Shown in pieces: positions 8,407 to 16,809 of a stretch of DNA of 32,828 nucleotides (position 1 is its first letter; each line of letters starts with the position of its first letter). The DNA is from Gammaproteobacteria bacterium (GTDB lineage: Bacteria > Pseudomonadota > Gammaproteobacteria > Burkholderiales > Burkholderiaceae_B), in contig JAHJCM010000251.1 in the NCBI GenBank assembly GCA_018812945.1, forward strand, positions 1 to 32,828. Direction: 5' to 3'. Made by a program: the position numbers and the translations under genes. Under the pieces are notes generated by a model. That model made no database searches. It saw only the letters and a list, made by a program, of their open reading frames with translations, and had not been told where the DNA came from.

Positions 8407-9474
8407 TCATCGTCGGTCGTAAATCACCTCTTTGCTGCCCGTAGGAAGGCTGATGAAATCACCATCTTCCCCGATGCGGAAAGATCCTTTGAACATATCG
8501 GGTGCCTTGCCCAGAAATATTTCCCGCAAGGGTGGTAGTGGCAAGGGTGGCACAATGTGGCTTAACACCACATGTTTAACTTCGGCCTCCTGCGCCAATA
8601 CGGCCACATCCAGTGGGGTGGCGTGGTAATTGGGAATATCCGAGAAAATTTTGGCCAATTTGCTTCGATTGTTCTTGATGGCGGTCTCTTGCAAGCGGGC
8701 CACCAATTCGGGGTTCAGTGCTTCGTGCACCAACAAGTCGGCATTGCGGGCTGCGTCTTTCACTTGTGCATCGCTGGTGGTGTCACCACTTAGCACCACG
8801 GTTCGGCCTTTGTAAGTGATTCGATAACCTACCGCCGGGTTGATGGGCTGGTGATTCACTGCAAAAGCGTCTATTTGTAAATCGGGCAGTTGCAGTACGG
8901 TGGTGTAGATTCCTTTTTGCACCGTGAATTCATTCACATCGGCACCCGCCAGTTCGGGCGGCATGGTTGCCTCGCCATGGTGCGCTGTGCGGTAAGTGGT
9001 GTCTTGTTGGTAAGCCGTTTCAAAACCCTTCATCACTTTTTCAATTCCACTGGGGCCATGCACGGTTAATTTTTGCCCAGCGGTGTGTTGTGCCCAACGG
9101 GTCATGAGTACTTCGCCAAGACCATCAATGTGGTCCGAGTGAAAATGCGTAATAAACACGCCCTTGAGTTGACCTGTTGAAAATCCCATGGTGGAAATCT
9201 GTTTTGCGGCTGCGCTGCCTGCATCGAATAAAAACATGTTTTTGCCCGCGATGACCAAAGTGCAGGGCGCTGCCCGATCTGGGTCGGGAAAGGGGGAACC
9301 TGTTCCACACAGCCCAACATGCAAGCCGTCGCTGAGCGCAGCGATTGGGTCTTGCATGCGTTTGCTGGCCACTTTCTCGATTATGGCCAAGGTGATCTCG
9401 TGGCGCTGAACGTAAGCCACAGCGGCACCCGTGGCGATTAGAGTGACAGCGCCAATCATCAGTTTCTTGACCAT
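8407..9474 (-). CDS. Membrane-anchored or exported metallo-beta-lactamase-fold hydrolase
   Basis: The 355-residue protein has an N-terminal hydrophobic segment (residues 4-21). The MBL zinc motif THFHSDHIDG follows (His110, His112, Asp114, His115). LSGDTTSD and VLSHIVPP supply the later metal-site residues, and the spacing resembles RNase Z/arylsulfatase-like members. GLCGTGSPFPDPDRA is a common opening of this subgroup. The reaction is probably ester or phosphoester hydrolysis in the envelope; the substrate is unknown. AGGAA five bases before the ATG supports the start. It follows the DUF3604 gene by 12 bp. Confidence 0.85.
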   Translation of the reverse strand: MVKKLMIGAVTLIATGAAVAYVQRHEITLAIIEKVASKRMQDPIAALSDGLHVGLCGTGSPFPDPDRAAPCTLVIAGKNMFLFDAGSAAAKQISTMGFSTGQLKGVFITHFHSDHIDGLGEVLMTRWAQHTAGQKLTVHGPSGIEKVMKGFETAYQQDTTYRTAHHGEATMPPELAGADVNEFTVQKGIYTTVLQLPDLQIDAFAVNHQPINPAVGYRITYKGRTVVLSGDTTSDAQVKDAARNADLLVHEALNPELVARLQETAIKNNRSKLAKIFSDIPNYHATPLDVAVLAQEAEVKHVVLSHIVPPLPLPPLREIFLGKAPDMFKGSFRIGEDGDFISLPTGSKEVIYDRR

Positions 9475-9486
9475 GGTTGTTCCTGT

Positions 9487-11829
9487 TTATTGTTTGTTGT
9501 TTATTGCCTGTTTCGGGCTTTCTACCCAAATCGGTGAGCTCCACGCGCGTTCCTGCTGGGTAATGAAACGGAAGTCTCCTCGGAAATTTCCAGGTTCACC
9601 TTCAATGCGACAACAACCTTCAAACCCTGCAAAACCACTTTGTGCGGAAAACAGGCCATTGCCAGGTTGTAGCGCCTCGCATTGCACGCCTTTTGCTGTA
9701 CACATTTTTGTCGTCCAGCGGCAGGAGTTGTTCTCAAGTGCGCGTGCATAGTAGCTGGCACCTGTGCTGGCCTGGTATTGCGTGTCATGAAACACCGCAC
9801 ACATTTGTTCCGGGCCTTGTTGCTGAATGCTGCAATCGGAATTGGGCTGCGGCGCGTTGGCATTCTCAGCCAGTTTCAATACCTGCTGTTTCAAATCGCC
9901 TTTTGAGTCGGCCCAGGTTTTGATCAGCTCAAGCCGTTGCAGGGGTACACCGGCTTCTTCGCCGCCCGGGTCTTGAATGGCGTAGGCCACAATGTAGGGG
10001 CCCTTGTTTTTTACTTCCAGTGTGCCACCCATGGGTACACCTTCCACCAAACCTTCTTCGATCGGGCTGGCACCTGCGGCCAATTGTTCGCAAATATTGC
10101 TGGGGAAGGGCTTGCTAGATGCCAAGGTGCGAATGCGCATGCGCGAGCCCGAGGTGGCAAAAGTTTCTCTGCGTTTAAGGGCTGCGAAAATTTCCTTTCG
10201 TGTGTTTTCTCGCGCCCACACGCCCGCCAGTCCGCCCGGTGTGAAATTGGATGCCACCGGGTTGAATACCCGTTCTTCGCAGTTATTCGGGTCTGCGGCC
10301 GATTCGGTGCTAAATGGCAATTTGAAGCCGGTGATGGAGTCGGTGGGCAATGGCCGCTGCTTGCATTCCCAGTTGCCCAAGGCCTCATGGGGTTCATCAT
10401 CCAGCACACCGCCATGGCCCGAGTTTTTCGAAAATTTGGTTTTGTCGGTGTTGCCTGCGATGCCGTTGTGCGTATCGCTTGAGCCAATAAAACCATATTG
10501 ATAAGGGTTCACCCCCAGCTTGCGTGCAATCGCACTGCCTTCCGGCAACACGTTACGGGCGTAATCCAGTGGGGATGTACAATCGGCCGGGGTTGAGCCG
10601 CCAATGTCGCTGCCCGTGCATTCGCTGGCAGCGTGAATGCTTTTGCCAGTGCCTTGTAGCCGGTTGACCTGGCAAAACAGTGGGTCGTTGGCAGTGCCCT
10701 TGCATACTTTGGCGCATTCTGCAGGGTCGTCTGAATTGCCTTTGCAGAGTGTTTTCCATTCTTCAAATCCGCAACCCGATTCCTCGCCGCCAGTCAGTCC
10801 TTTGTTAAACCCGGTGATGCATTCGCTGGCCCCCTTGTGCTGAACAATCTCGAACAAACGGTCAAGGGTGTTGCGCAACGTGGCATCAGCCAACGTCAGT
10901 GTGCTGTTGTTTCTGGCCAATGGCAGGCCAGTATCCGCCTGGCGTGCACGGGCAAAGCGCCCATCGCTTTGGTTGGTACTGTGGGGAATGGTTACCACAT
11001 CGCAGCCCTCTACCTCGAGGCATTCGGTTTTCAATCGATCAAACAAGCCCCATTCGTCGTTGGTGTTGTCGGTGGTGGGAATGGGTGGAATTGAACTGAT
11101 CACATCGGCAGGTACTTTGGTGCCTTCGAAAATGACATTTCGATGCAGTACCTGGCCGCCTTTGTTGGATGAGAATTCATAACCATTGAAGGTGGTGAAT
11201 TTGCAGGGCTGGTTTTCGGCATTCGCGATAGCCTGTATTTCTTCCCAGGTTCGTGTGCTGGGCACGCGGCTGCCTGCACTGGTGACCAGTTGCAGGTACA
11301 AAGGCACATTGCCGGTGATGAACACTGAGACGTTGTCACGAATCACTTGCCCCAAGGCACTGCAAGCGGGGTTGGTGCCTGCTGGAACATTGCCCTGAAG
11401 CTCGCAAATATTGACAAAGGTGCCCAGTTGTTCGGCATGTTCGGTGACGGCTGCAAAATCAAGTGGCCGGCCAATATTGATTTGCCGCATGGGCGTATCC
11501 GGGTCTTCGCCGGATGGTAAAAATGCATTTTCACCTTTGGCAAATTGGTATGCTTCTCGAGGCCCATTGATTGAATTGAAGAAGTAGGCGTCAAACGACA
11601 GTTTGGTGTGAATGTGCAAATCACCAAAAAAAGCCTGCTTCCTGACGCTGCTGCCCACACATTCCACATCTTCCGGGCGCTCTGCGGGGCTTACCGTAGT
11701 GGGCATATCTGTTTGGGCCACATTGGTGTCGCCGGAGTTCAGGCAGCCCGAAAGGCTCAGTGCGAGAAGGGCGGGGATCAACAGGTGCGCTGGCAATAAT
11801 CTGCGCACAACGGTGCAGTGTTTATACAT
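9487..11829 (-). CDS. DUF3604 lipoprotein with PHP-like metal site
   Basis: The protein has 780 residues. The N-terminus has basic residues, a hydrophobic stretch and the lipobox LSGC (Cys29), so it is a predicted lipoprotein. FFGDLHIHTKLSFDAY (His72, His74) is the signature of DUF3604 and resembles the first metal-binding motif of PHP-type phosphoesterases. DFAAVTEHAE and GSSDTHNG are further metal-ligand-like segments. The protein contains many cysteines, as expected for an extracytoplasmic disulfide-bonded protein. No biochemical function is established for the family. The ATG at 11829 overlaps the HupE/UreJ stop by 8 nt, with AGGA nine bases upstream, so the longer open frame reading back into that gene is rejected. 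Confidence 0.85.
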   Translation of the reverse strand: MYKHCTVVRRLLPAHLLIPALLALSLSGCLNSGDTNVAQTDMPTTVSPAERPEDVECVGSSVRKQAFFGDLHIHTKLSFDAYFFNSINGPREAYQFAKGENAFLPSGEDPDTPMRQINIGRPLDFAAVTEHAEQLGTFVNICELQGNVPAGTNPACSALGQVIRDNVSVFITGNVPLYLQLVTSAGSRVPSTRTWEEIQAIANAENQPCKFTTFNGYEFSSNKGGQVLHRNVIFEGTKVPADVISSIPPIPTTDNTNDEWGLFDRLKTECLEVEGCDVVTIPHSTNQSDGRFARARQADTGLPLARNNSTLTLADATLRNTLDRLFEIVQHKGASECITGFNKGLTGGEESGCGFEEWKTLCKGNSDDPAECAKVCKGTANDPLFCQVNRLQGTGKSIHAASECTGSDIGGSTPADCTSPLDYARNVLPEGSAIARKLGVNPYQYGFIGSSDTHNGIAGNTDKTKFSKNSGHGGVLDDEPHEALGNWECKQRPLPTDSITGFKLPFSTESAADPNNCEERVFNPVASNFTPGGLAGVWARENTRKEIFAALKRRETFATSGSRMRIRTLASSKPFPSNICEQLAAGASPIEEGLVEGVPMGGTLEVKNKGPYIVAYAIQDPGGEEAGVPLQRLELIKTWADSKGDLKQQVLKLAENANAPQPNSDCSIQQQGPEQMCAVFHDTQYQASTGASYYARALENNSCRWTTKMCTAKGVQCEALQPGNGLFSAQSGFAGFEGCCRIEGEPGNFRGDFRFITQQERAWSSPIWVESPKQAINNKQ

Positions 11830-12826
11830 AGCTGTGAATCCTTTCAAGCGTCCAGTACAGAGCCGCACCGCCAATACACAGCGTAAGGGCATATTGGGCA
11901 AAGCGTGTGAAATTGGGCAGGTGGGTTTTTTCGAGCAGGGTGAATGTTGTGGCCAGCACGGTGACGATCCACAATTGGCCAATCTCGATACCCAGATTAA
12001 AAAGCAGCAAGGTGCTGAGAAGGGCGTCTTCCGGGAACCCCCGCTCTTCCATTGAAAGGGCAAAGCCCGAGCCATGCAAAAGGCCAAAGGCAGCGATCAA
12101 TAGCAGGTGAGACCAATTCGATGGTTGAGCAGGTTCTGTTCGCACCAGTTCCCAGGCAAGCCACAAGACGCTCAGTGCAATCCAGGCTTCGATCGCGCGA
12201 GTGGGCACTGCGATCCAGCCTAACACCAGCAAAGCCAGGGTTAGGCTGTGCCCCACGGTAAACAGTGTGAATTGCCCAATCAATTGTTTTGTATTTTGCT
12301 TCCGTTTTTTCCAAAGCAGGTAAAGCCCAGTAACAAACAATACATGATCAAAACCAAACACAATGTGTTCAATTCCGATGCTGAGATATTCCAGAGGCGG
12401 TGTTCTTCGGGTGTCCGTTCCCAATGAAATACTGGCCTGTTTCGGTGTCAACACTGCGTGAATGCGCTGACCTTGCTGTGGGCTAGCAAGAACGATGAGG
12501 TCGGGTGCAAGGCGGGTAAATCCGTTTGCAATAATTTCATGTTCAGCCAATGCGTTGCTGCAAAAAAAATTGCCGCGTTGTATCAGCTCTGTGTTGCCTT
12601 CCCACTCCGTGCCGACATCGCGCAATTCACAGGCTGGCGCAAATTGAAAATCAATCGGAGGTATTTTGTCGTCTGAACCCACAGTGCGTTTGAATACAAA
12701 CTGACCAGTACCAGAGGCGCTTTCATGCACAATCAACGCAGAGGTGCCCATCTCGTGTGCGTAGCCATTTTCTCCTGCACCCAGTAAACCGATGCAGAGC
12801 GCCCATGCAACAAGCAGCCTGTTCAT
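11822..12826 (-). CDS. HupE/UreJ-family membrane protein
   Basis: The 334-residue protein has a signal peptide (residues 1-23, ending YAHE), an extracytoplasmic domain of about 110 residues, then six or so membrane helices. GIEHIVFGFDHVLFVTGLYLL, FTVGHSLTLAL, GLLHGSGFA and FNLGIEIGQL are the His/Asp-rich signature of the HupE/UreJ group, whose smaller members are nickel or other metal transporters. The N-terminal domain makes this a long variant whose cargo is unknown. The start overlaps the isomerase stop (ATGA at 12823-12826), with AAGGAA upstream, and its own end overlaps the DUF3604 start. This indicates translational coupling of all three genes. Confidence 0.87.
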   Translation of the reverse strand: MNRLLVAWALCIGLLGAGENGYAHEMGTSALIVHESASGTGQFVFKRTVGSDDKIPPIDFQFAPACELRDVGTEWEGNTELIQRGNFFCSNALAEHEIIANGFTRLAPDLIVLASPQQGQRIHAVLTPKQASISLGTDTRRTPPLEYLSIGIEHIVFGFDHVLFVTGLYLLWKKRKQNTKQLIGQFTLFTVGHSLTLALLVLGWIAVPTRAIEAWIALSVLWLAWELVRTEPAQPSNWSHLLLIAAFGLLHGSGFALSMEERGFPEDALLSTLLLFNLGIEIGQLWIVTVLATTFTLLEKTHLPNFTRFAQYALTLCIGGAALYWTLERIHSYV

Positions 12827-13626
12827 GGTGCTTCCTTGATGGTGTAGGTGGCGCGCAAGGCAGCCAGGCCTGCGTCGTTCACTGCCTCACGTTGGGCTGC
12901 AATCAGATCGGACCGAAGTTGATTGCCGGCTTCTTCAAGCGTCATGGTGCGGCCTGCATTTTTCTGCTTCACCTTGAACAGGTGTACACCTAGCGGCGAT
13001 TGCACCGCTTGCGACCACTCGCCAAGGGGTAAGTCAAAAAGTGTTTCACTGGTGGCAACACCAAATTCTTTGGTGATCCTGTCCCGGCTCAGTAACTCAG
13101 AACCTGTTTGCAAGGGAAAGGGGTCAGAAATGATTTGTTGGCCTGCAAGCAAATCGTTGCGAGCAAGGCCTGCCTGATAAATAGCTTCGTCACCACGTTT
13201 GCCGCGGCTAAAGAAATGGTGGTCAAACACAATGGTTTGCTCGGTTTGATAGCGTTGGGCGTTTTGTTCCAGCCAGGTTTGAAGCTGCGCTTCGGTGGGG
13301 GGTGCTATTGGGGTTATGTCCTCCAGCAGAAAGCGCATTTTTTGCACCACGCGACGCTTTACAATCAAATCGTCTTTTTCCAAACCCAACTTCAAGCCTT
13401 CCCGGTAAAGAATTTCTTCATCGATGTAGGTGGCCATGGCTTGCTCGTAGTTTGCAGAACCAGCGGCCGGTGTGCCCGCCTGTAGCACTTGTTCGCGCAC
13501 AAAGGCCCGCTGTGCCTCGCTTACTACCAGTTCATTGCTGGCAGCCTGTTCACTGCTGCGCCATTCCAGAACGCCGATCAGAATGGCCACTGCAACGAAT
13601 CCAAGTACGGAATAGGAGGGTTTCAT
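12823..13626 (-). CDS. PpiC-type peptidyl-prolyl isomerase, membrane-anchored
   Basis: The 267-residue protein has one N-terminal membrane segment (about residues 7-23), then a SurA_N-like helical region with YIDEEILYREGLKLGLEKDD, then a parvulin-like domain ending in LPLGEWSQAVQSPLGVHLFKV. The last segment is the usual close of a PpiC rotamase domain. It probably assists folding in the periplasm. It is coupled by a 4-nt ATGA overlap to the HupE/UreJ-like gene and is separated by 7 bp from the SDR stop-side neighbour. A dedicated chaperone for the DUF3604 lipoprotein or the HupE/UreJ ectodomain is a plausible inference from the coupling. Confidence 0.83.
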   Translation of the reverse strand: MKPSYSVLGFVAVAILIGVLEWRSSEQAASNELVVSEAQRAFVREQVLQAGTPAAGSANYEQAMATYIDEEILYREGLKLGLEKDDLIVKRRVVQKMRFLLEDITPIAPPTEAQLQTWLEQNAQRYQTEQTIVFDHHFFSRGKRGDEAIYQAGLARNDLLAGQQIISDPFPLQTGSELLSRDRITKEFGVATSETLFDLPLGEWSQAVQSPLGVHLFKVKQKNAGRTMTLEEAGNQLRSDLIAAQREAVNDAGLAALRATYTIKEAP

Positions 13627-13633
13627 GGCCTGT

Positions 13634-14383
13634 TCATTTCATGTAACGCCATACACCCGTGGGCATGTTGGCCAACAGGGGTTTCAACAGTTTCCAAGGG
13701 TAGCCAGGCACCACGCCCACACTGCGGCGTTTCTCAATGTGATTGGCCATTTCCCGGGCGGCCTGTTCAGCCGACACCAGAAATGGAAACTTGTCCATGT
13801 CATCCACAATTTCAGTTTTTACAAAGCCGGGAAGAATTTTGGTGAAATCGATTTTGTACTTTTTCAATTCAATGGCAGCTGCATCCAGGTACATGGAGAA
13901 CCCTGCTTTGGTTGCACAATAGGCAGCTTGCTTTGGAATGGGGGTCAGCGAAGCCAGCGAGGAAATACCCACCACATGACCACCACCGGCTTGTTTGAAC
14001 CACTCTACGGCAGCATTCACGGTGGCGATCGCACCCAGCAAATTCGTTTGCATCAATCCCAACTCGTCACTCAACTGACCCTTGCCTATGCCGGTTAATT
14101 TGTTCACACCGGCGTTCACGATGACCACATCAATCTGGTTTAAATGACTGAACAGGGTGTGCAATGTTGGCCCCACAGCGCTTGTGTTGTTGACATCAAG
14201 TTCGATGATCTCGACTTGTAGATTCTGGCAGCCTGGCTGCAGTGCAATTTCGGCACGCAGCGCTTCAAGTTTGTTCAGCCTGCGTGCAGCCAGGCCAAGG
14301 TTGTAACCACGTTGTGCAAATTCAAGAGCCAAGGCTTTTCCAATACCCGATGAGGCCCCTGTGATAACCACTGTTTTGCTCAA
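13634..14383 (-). CDS. Short-chain dehydrogenase/reductase (SDR)
   Basis: The 249-residue classical SDR has TGASSGIG at residues 8-15, NAG at 90-92 and the catalytic Ser141/142, Tyr155 and Lys159 (YCATK). The basic pair ARR at residues 33-35, after the second strand, suggests a preference for NADPH. The substrate is unknown. The start overlaps the GST-like stop by 4 nt (ATGA at 14380-14383), so the two are cotranscribed and translationally coupled. Confidence 0.92.
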   Translation of the reverse strand: MSKTVVITGASSGIGKALALEFAQRGYNLGLAARRLNKLEALRAEIALQPGCQNLQVEIIELDVNNTSAVGPTLHTLFSHLNQIDVVIVNAGVNKLTGIGKGQLSDELGLMQTNLLGAIATVNAAVEWFKQAGGGHVVGISSLASLTPIPKQAAYCATKAGFSMYLDAAAIELKKYKIDFTKILPGFVKTEIVDDMDKFPFLVSAEQAAREMANHIEKRRSVGVVPGYPWKLLKPLLANMPTGVWRYMK

Positions 14384-15510
14384 GCTGCTTTCTCCATGTG
14401 TTTTGGTGGCAGTGCTGTCACCGCCACGGTCAATGCCCTGCGCTCTACACGAGGCAGGTTAAGGCGCAGAATATGTTCCGCGTTGTGTTGTTTCAGCCAG
14501 GTGCGAACATCGTGTTTGTCGCTGTCGGCCATGTGGGTGTAGCAATCCAGAGCACGTTGCATCATCCAGATCATGTAGGGAAGGGCGCCGCGCTTGAAGG
14601 GTTTCCCGCCCATGGTGGTCGTCACTTCGCCAATGCGTCGAGGCAAACGCTGATTCAATCCGTTTTGCTGCGCATACCGGGTGGCCAACTCGCCAACCTG
14701 TGCCACCATGGGTATAAACTCTTCGAAGACCGATTTGAAGATCGGGTCCAAGCTTGCAGGAATTTCATCGTTGCACAAAAGGGCTTGGCTTGAGTGCACA
14801 GCCGGGTTTTTCATGCGTTCCAGCCAGGCATTCAAATGGGTTCTTGGTTCTATCAATTCGCGTTTGGGCCAGGGGTCACGGCCGAGGTGACCATACATGG
14901 TGCCCACCAAACCGAAGTCGCCCAGGCTTGGACGCGCACCCAGTAAAAATGCAAATTGTTCGAAATGTCGGTTCAATGCATCGAGCATGTGCACCGTCCA
15001 TTCATTCATGGTGTTGTATTGCTCGGGCACTATTCCAACGAATGGCAACATGCCGCGCAGCATTTTTGCCGGGCGTTGCGCTGCTTTGTTTTGTAAAAAA
15101 CGTGGTGCCCACGGCAACAGGGCTTTTCCGGCGTCATGTTCAAATAATGCGAAATTTTCTGGGTAATTCCAGCGTGTGTGCATCGCGATTGGCACCCACC
15201 ATTCATCGCCCCAAGCCTCCAGCAACATGGAGGCAAATTCTTGCACCGGGGTATTGGGTGTCACCGGGTTGTTGTGGTGCAGTGACTCAATGTAGTCAAT
15301 GATCTCGCTGGTGTCCTGTATCCACTCACCCGATGGTGTTTTTAGAACGGGCATGACCGCCGCACCGGTTTTTTTCTTGATGGTTCGGGTCAGCGTGAAC
15401 AGGTTGACCGCTTTGAGTACATGGTCAACTTGTTTGTAGCGCAAATAGCAAAGCGCCTTGCCTGTGAAATAGGACAAGTGCCAGCCATACAAAGTGTAGG
15501 TTTGTCTCAT
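14380..15510 (-). CDS. Long GST-family protein (paralogue of the 16803-17891 gene)
   Basis: The 376-residue protein begins with a thioredoxin-like GST domain, YTLYGWHLSYFTGKALCYLRYK, and has the cis-proline region AAVMPVLKTPSGEWIQDTSEIIDYIE. An extended C-terminal helical half includes LGARPSLGDFGLVGTMYGHLGRDPWP. It is much longer than ordinary GSTs (about 200-220 residues). It shares the opening LSYFTGK, the length and the C-terminal layout with the second GST-like protein here, so the two are paralogues. Glutathione conjugation or a GSH-dependent isomerase/reductase activity is possible but unproved. It heads the nine-gene minus array and is divergent from a TetR regulator. Confidence 0.82.
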   Translation of the reverse strand: MRQTYTLYGWHLSYFTGKALCYLRYKQVDHVLKAVNLFTLTRTIKKKTGAAVMPVLKTPSGEWIQDTSEIIDYIESLHHNNPVTPNTPVQEFASMLLEAWGDEWWVPIAMHTRWNYPENFALFEHDAGKALLPWAPRFLQNKAAQRPAKMLRGMLPFVGIVPEQYNTMNEWTVHMLDALNRHFEQFAFLLGARPSLGDFGLVGTMYGHLGRDPWPKRELIEPRTHLNAWLERMKNPAVHSSQALLCNDEIPASLDPIFKSVFEEFIPMVAQVGELATRYAQQNGLNQRLPRRIGEVTTTMGGKPFKRGALPYMIWMMQRALDCYTHMADSDKHDVRTWLKQHNAEHILRLNLPRVERRALTVAVTALPPKHMEKAA

Positions 15511-15625
15511 GTGACCCTTGTTTGCGGGTTTCGAATAATTAATTAGAACATTAATATTTACACTGTGTCAATTTCTTTGAATGTGTGGCACACTGTCAAG
15601 CATTGAGACCTTGCTGCACAACGGA
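15511..15625. promoter_or_regulatory. Divergent promoter region between GST-SDR array and TetR gene
   Basis: The 115-bp region is AT-rich near 15536-15558. It carries two copies of ACACTGT exactly 30 bp apart (15560-15566 and 15590-15596) and the short palindrome GTGTG-G-CACAC (15583-15593). These are candidate operator elements for the adjacent TetR protein. On the minus strand TTGACA occurs twice and could serve as -35 for the GST-like gene. Confidence 0.4.
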
Positions 15626-16219
15626 ATGAACACACGCGTAACCCAGGAAAAGAGGCCTTACCTTGGCAAAGACGATCGCAGAAAGTCGCTGCTGAATGCC
15701 GCTTCGGAGTTGGTAGAAGAGGCGGGCTGGGGTGTGTTGAACATGAGTGCGCTAGCCGACAGGGCCGGTGTAAGCAGGCAGCTGGTTTACCAGCACTTTC
15801 CGAATCTGGAAAGTTTGCTGGGGGCTACTGCATGGGCTATTTTCACCGACACCATGCAAGGTACAGCGCTGGCAATCACCAGCAATCCCAGCGACATCAA
15901 ACTGGCCATACGTGCTGCGGTGTTTGTTTCTCTGGATATGCCGGTGGGCAAGGGTGATGCGTTGTGGCAGTTGATCGCTGGTTCGGGTTTGAATTCGCCC
16001 GAGCTTGAAACCATCCGTTTGGGAATTCGAGGCGTCATTTTGAAGTTGTGGGTCCCAACCTTGCGCAAAGCCAAAGGTCTGGATCAAGCCGCGGCCACTG
16101 GCTTGGTCTGGATGGTTATTCTCTCGTTTTGGGGAATTCGCCAGTTGATTCGTGATGGTGTGGTGTCGCGTGAGCAAGGCATCGCTCAGTTTGACGCGCT
16201 CCTTGATCGCCTTATCTAA
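15626..16219 (+). CDS. TetR/AcrR-family transcriptional regulator
   Basis: The 197-residue protein has the TetR helix-turn-helix MSALADRAGVSRQLVYQHFPN in its first 70 residues and a helical ligand-binding half after that. It is divergent from the GST-SDR array and probably controls it and itself. The frame is open back to an ATG at 15581; I prefer 15626 because it leaves the repeats in the intergenic region free and matches the usual distance to the HTH, but neither start has a good ribosome binding site. It ends 23 bp before the end of the next TetR gene on the other strand. Confidence 0.85.
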   Translation: MNTRVTQEKRPYLGKDDRRKSLLNAASELVEEAGWGVLNMSALADRAGVSRQLVYQHFPNLESLLGATAWAIFTDTMQGTALAITSNPSDIKLAIRAAVFVSLDMPVGKGDALWQLIAGSGLNSPELETIRLGIRGVILKLWVPTLRKAKGLDQAAATGLVWMVILSFWGIRQLIRDGVVSREQGIAQFDALLDRLI

Positions 16220-16242
16220 TCGCTCGTTTTATAACCGGGCTC

Positions 16243-16809
16243 TTATTTCAACAGTTGCTCAACGCTGCGCTGAAGAACTTTCTTGGCCGCGTTTACGCTA
16301 AGGTTTTGATCTCGGCGAAGTCGCAACCAGGTTTCAATGCTTAGCACCAAATCAAATGCTTCAAACAGGGCTTTGTCTTTAACAATCTCGCTGGGTAAAA
16401 AAGCCTTGAGCAGGTAGCGTTGTAGTTCAACAGTGCTGGCTTGCCTGTCACGCAGGTATTCGGATTCATGCAAGTGCACCAAGCTTGCAGTTTGTAGCGG
16501 AGCCAGTTTTTCAAACATGGCTGCACGGCGTTCAATGGCATGCATCAGTTTCTCATGCAGGCAATTACCCACTACAGGGGTGGCCAGTACCGGGGCAACA
16601 ATGGCGTCTACTTCGCTCGTCATTTCCCTGTATAGGGTTTCCATGTCTTTGAAATGCCTGAACACGGTTCGCAGGCCAACCCCAGCACGTGCTGAAACCA
16701 TTTCTGCTGTGGGTGCTGGGTGGCCTTCTCTAATCAGTTCAATCAGTGCCTGAACAATCTGTTTTTTATTGGCTTGTCCGCGTGTAGTGCGGCCGTCTAT
16801 TTTCACCAT
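16243..16809 (-). CDS. TetR-family transcriptional regulator
   Basis: The 188-residue protein has an N-terminal helix-turn-helix, TAEMVSARAGVGLRTVFRHFKDMETLY. The C-terminal half is helical and not recognisable by ligand. The ATG overlaps the stop of the second GST-like gene by 7 nt (TGGTGA/ATGGTGA), so the two form one translationally coupled unit. The 23-bp palindrome in front of that GST gene is the obvious candidate operator, which would make the unit autoregulated and would also control the divergent sulfatase. Confidence 0.88.
   Translation of the reverse strand: MVKIDGRTTRGQANKKQIVQALIELIREGHPAPTAEMVSARAGVGLRTVFRHFKDMETLYREMTSEVDAIVAPVLATPVVGNCLHEKLMHAIERRAAMFEKLAPLQTASLVHLHESEYLRDRQASTVELQRYLLKAFLPSEIVKDKALFEAFDLVLSIETWLRLRRDQNLSVNAAKKVLQRSVEQLLK

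Noticed and set aside
9487-12087. Extended 866-codon reading of the DUF3604 gene
   Set aside because: The extra N-terminal part overlaps the HupE/UreJ gene out of frame, while the ATG at 11829 has a signal peptide, lipobox and ribosome binding site.
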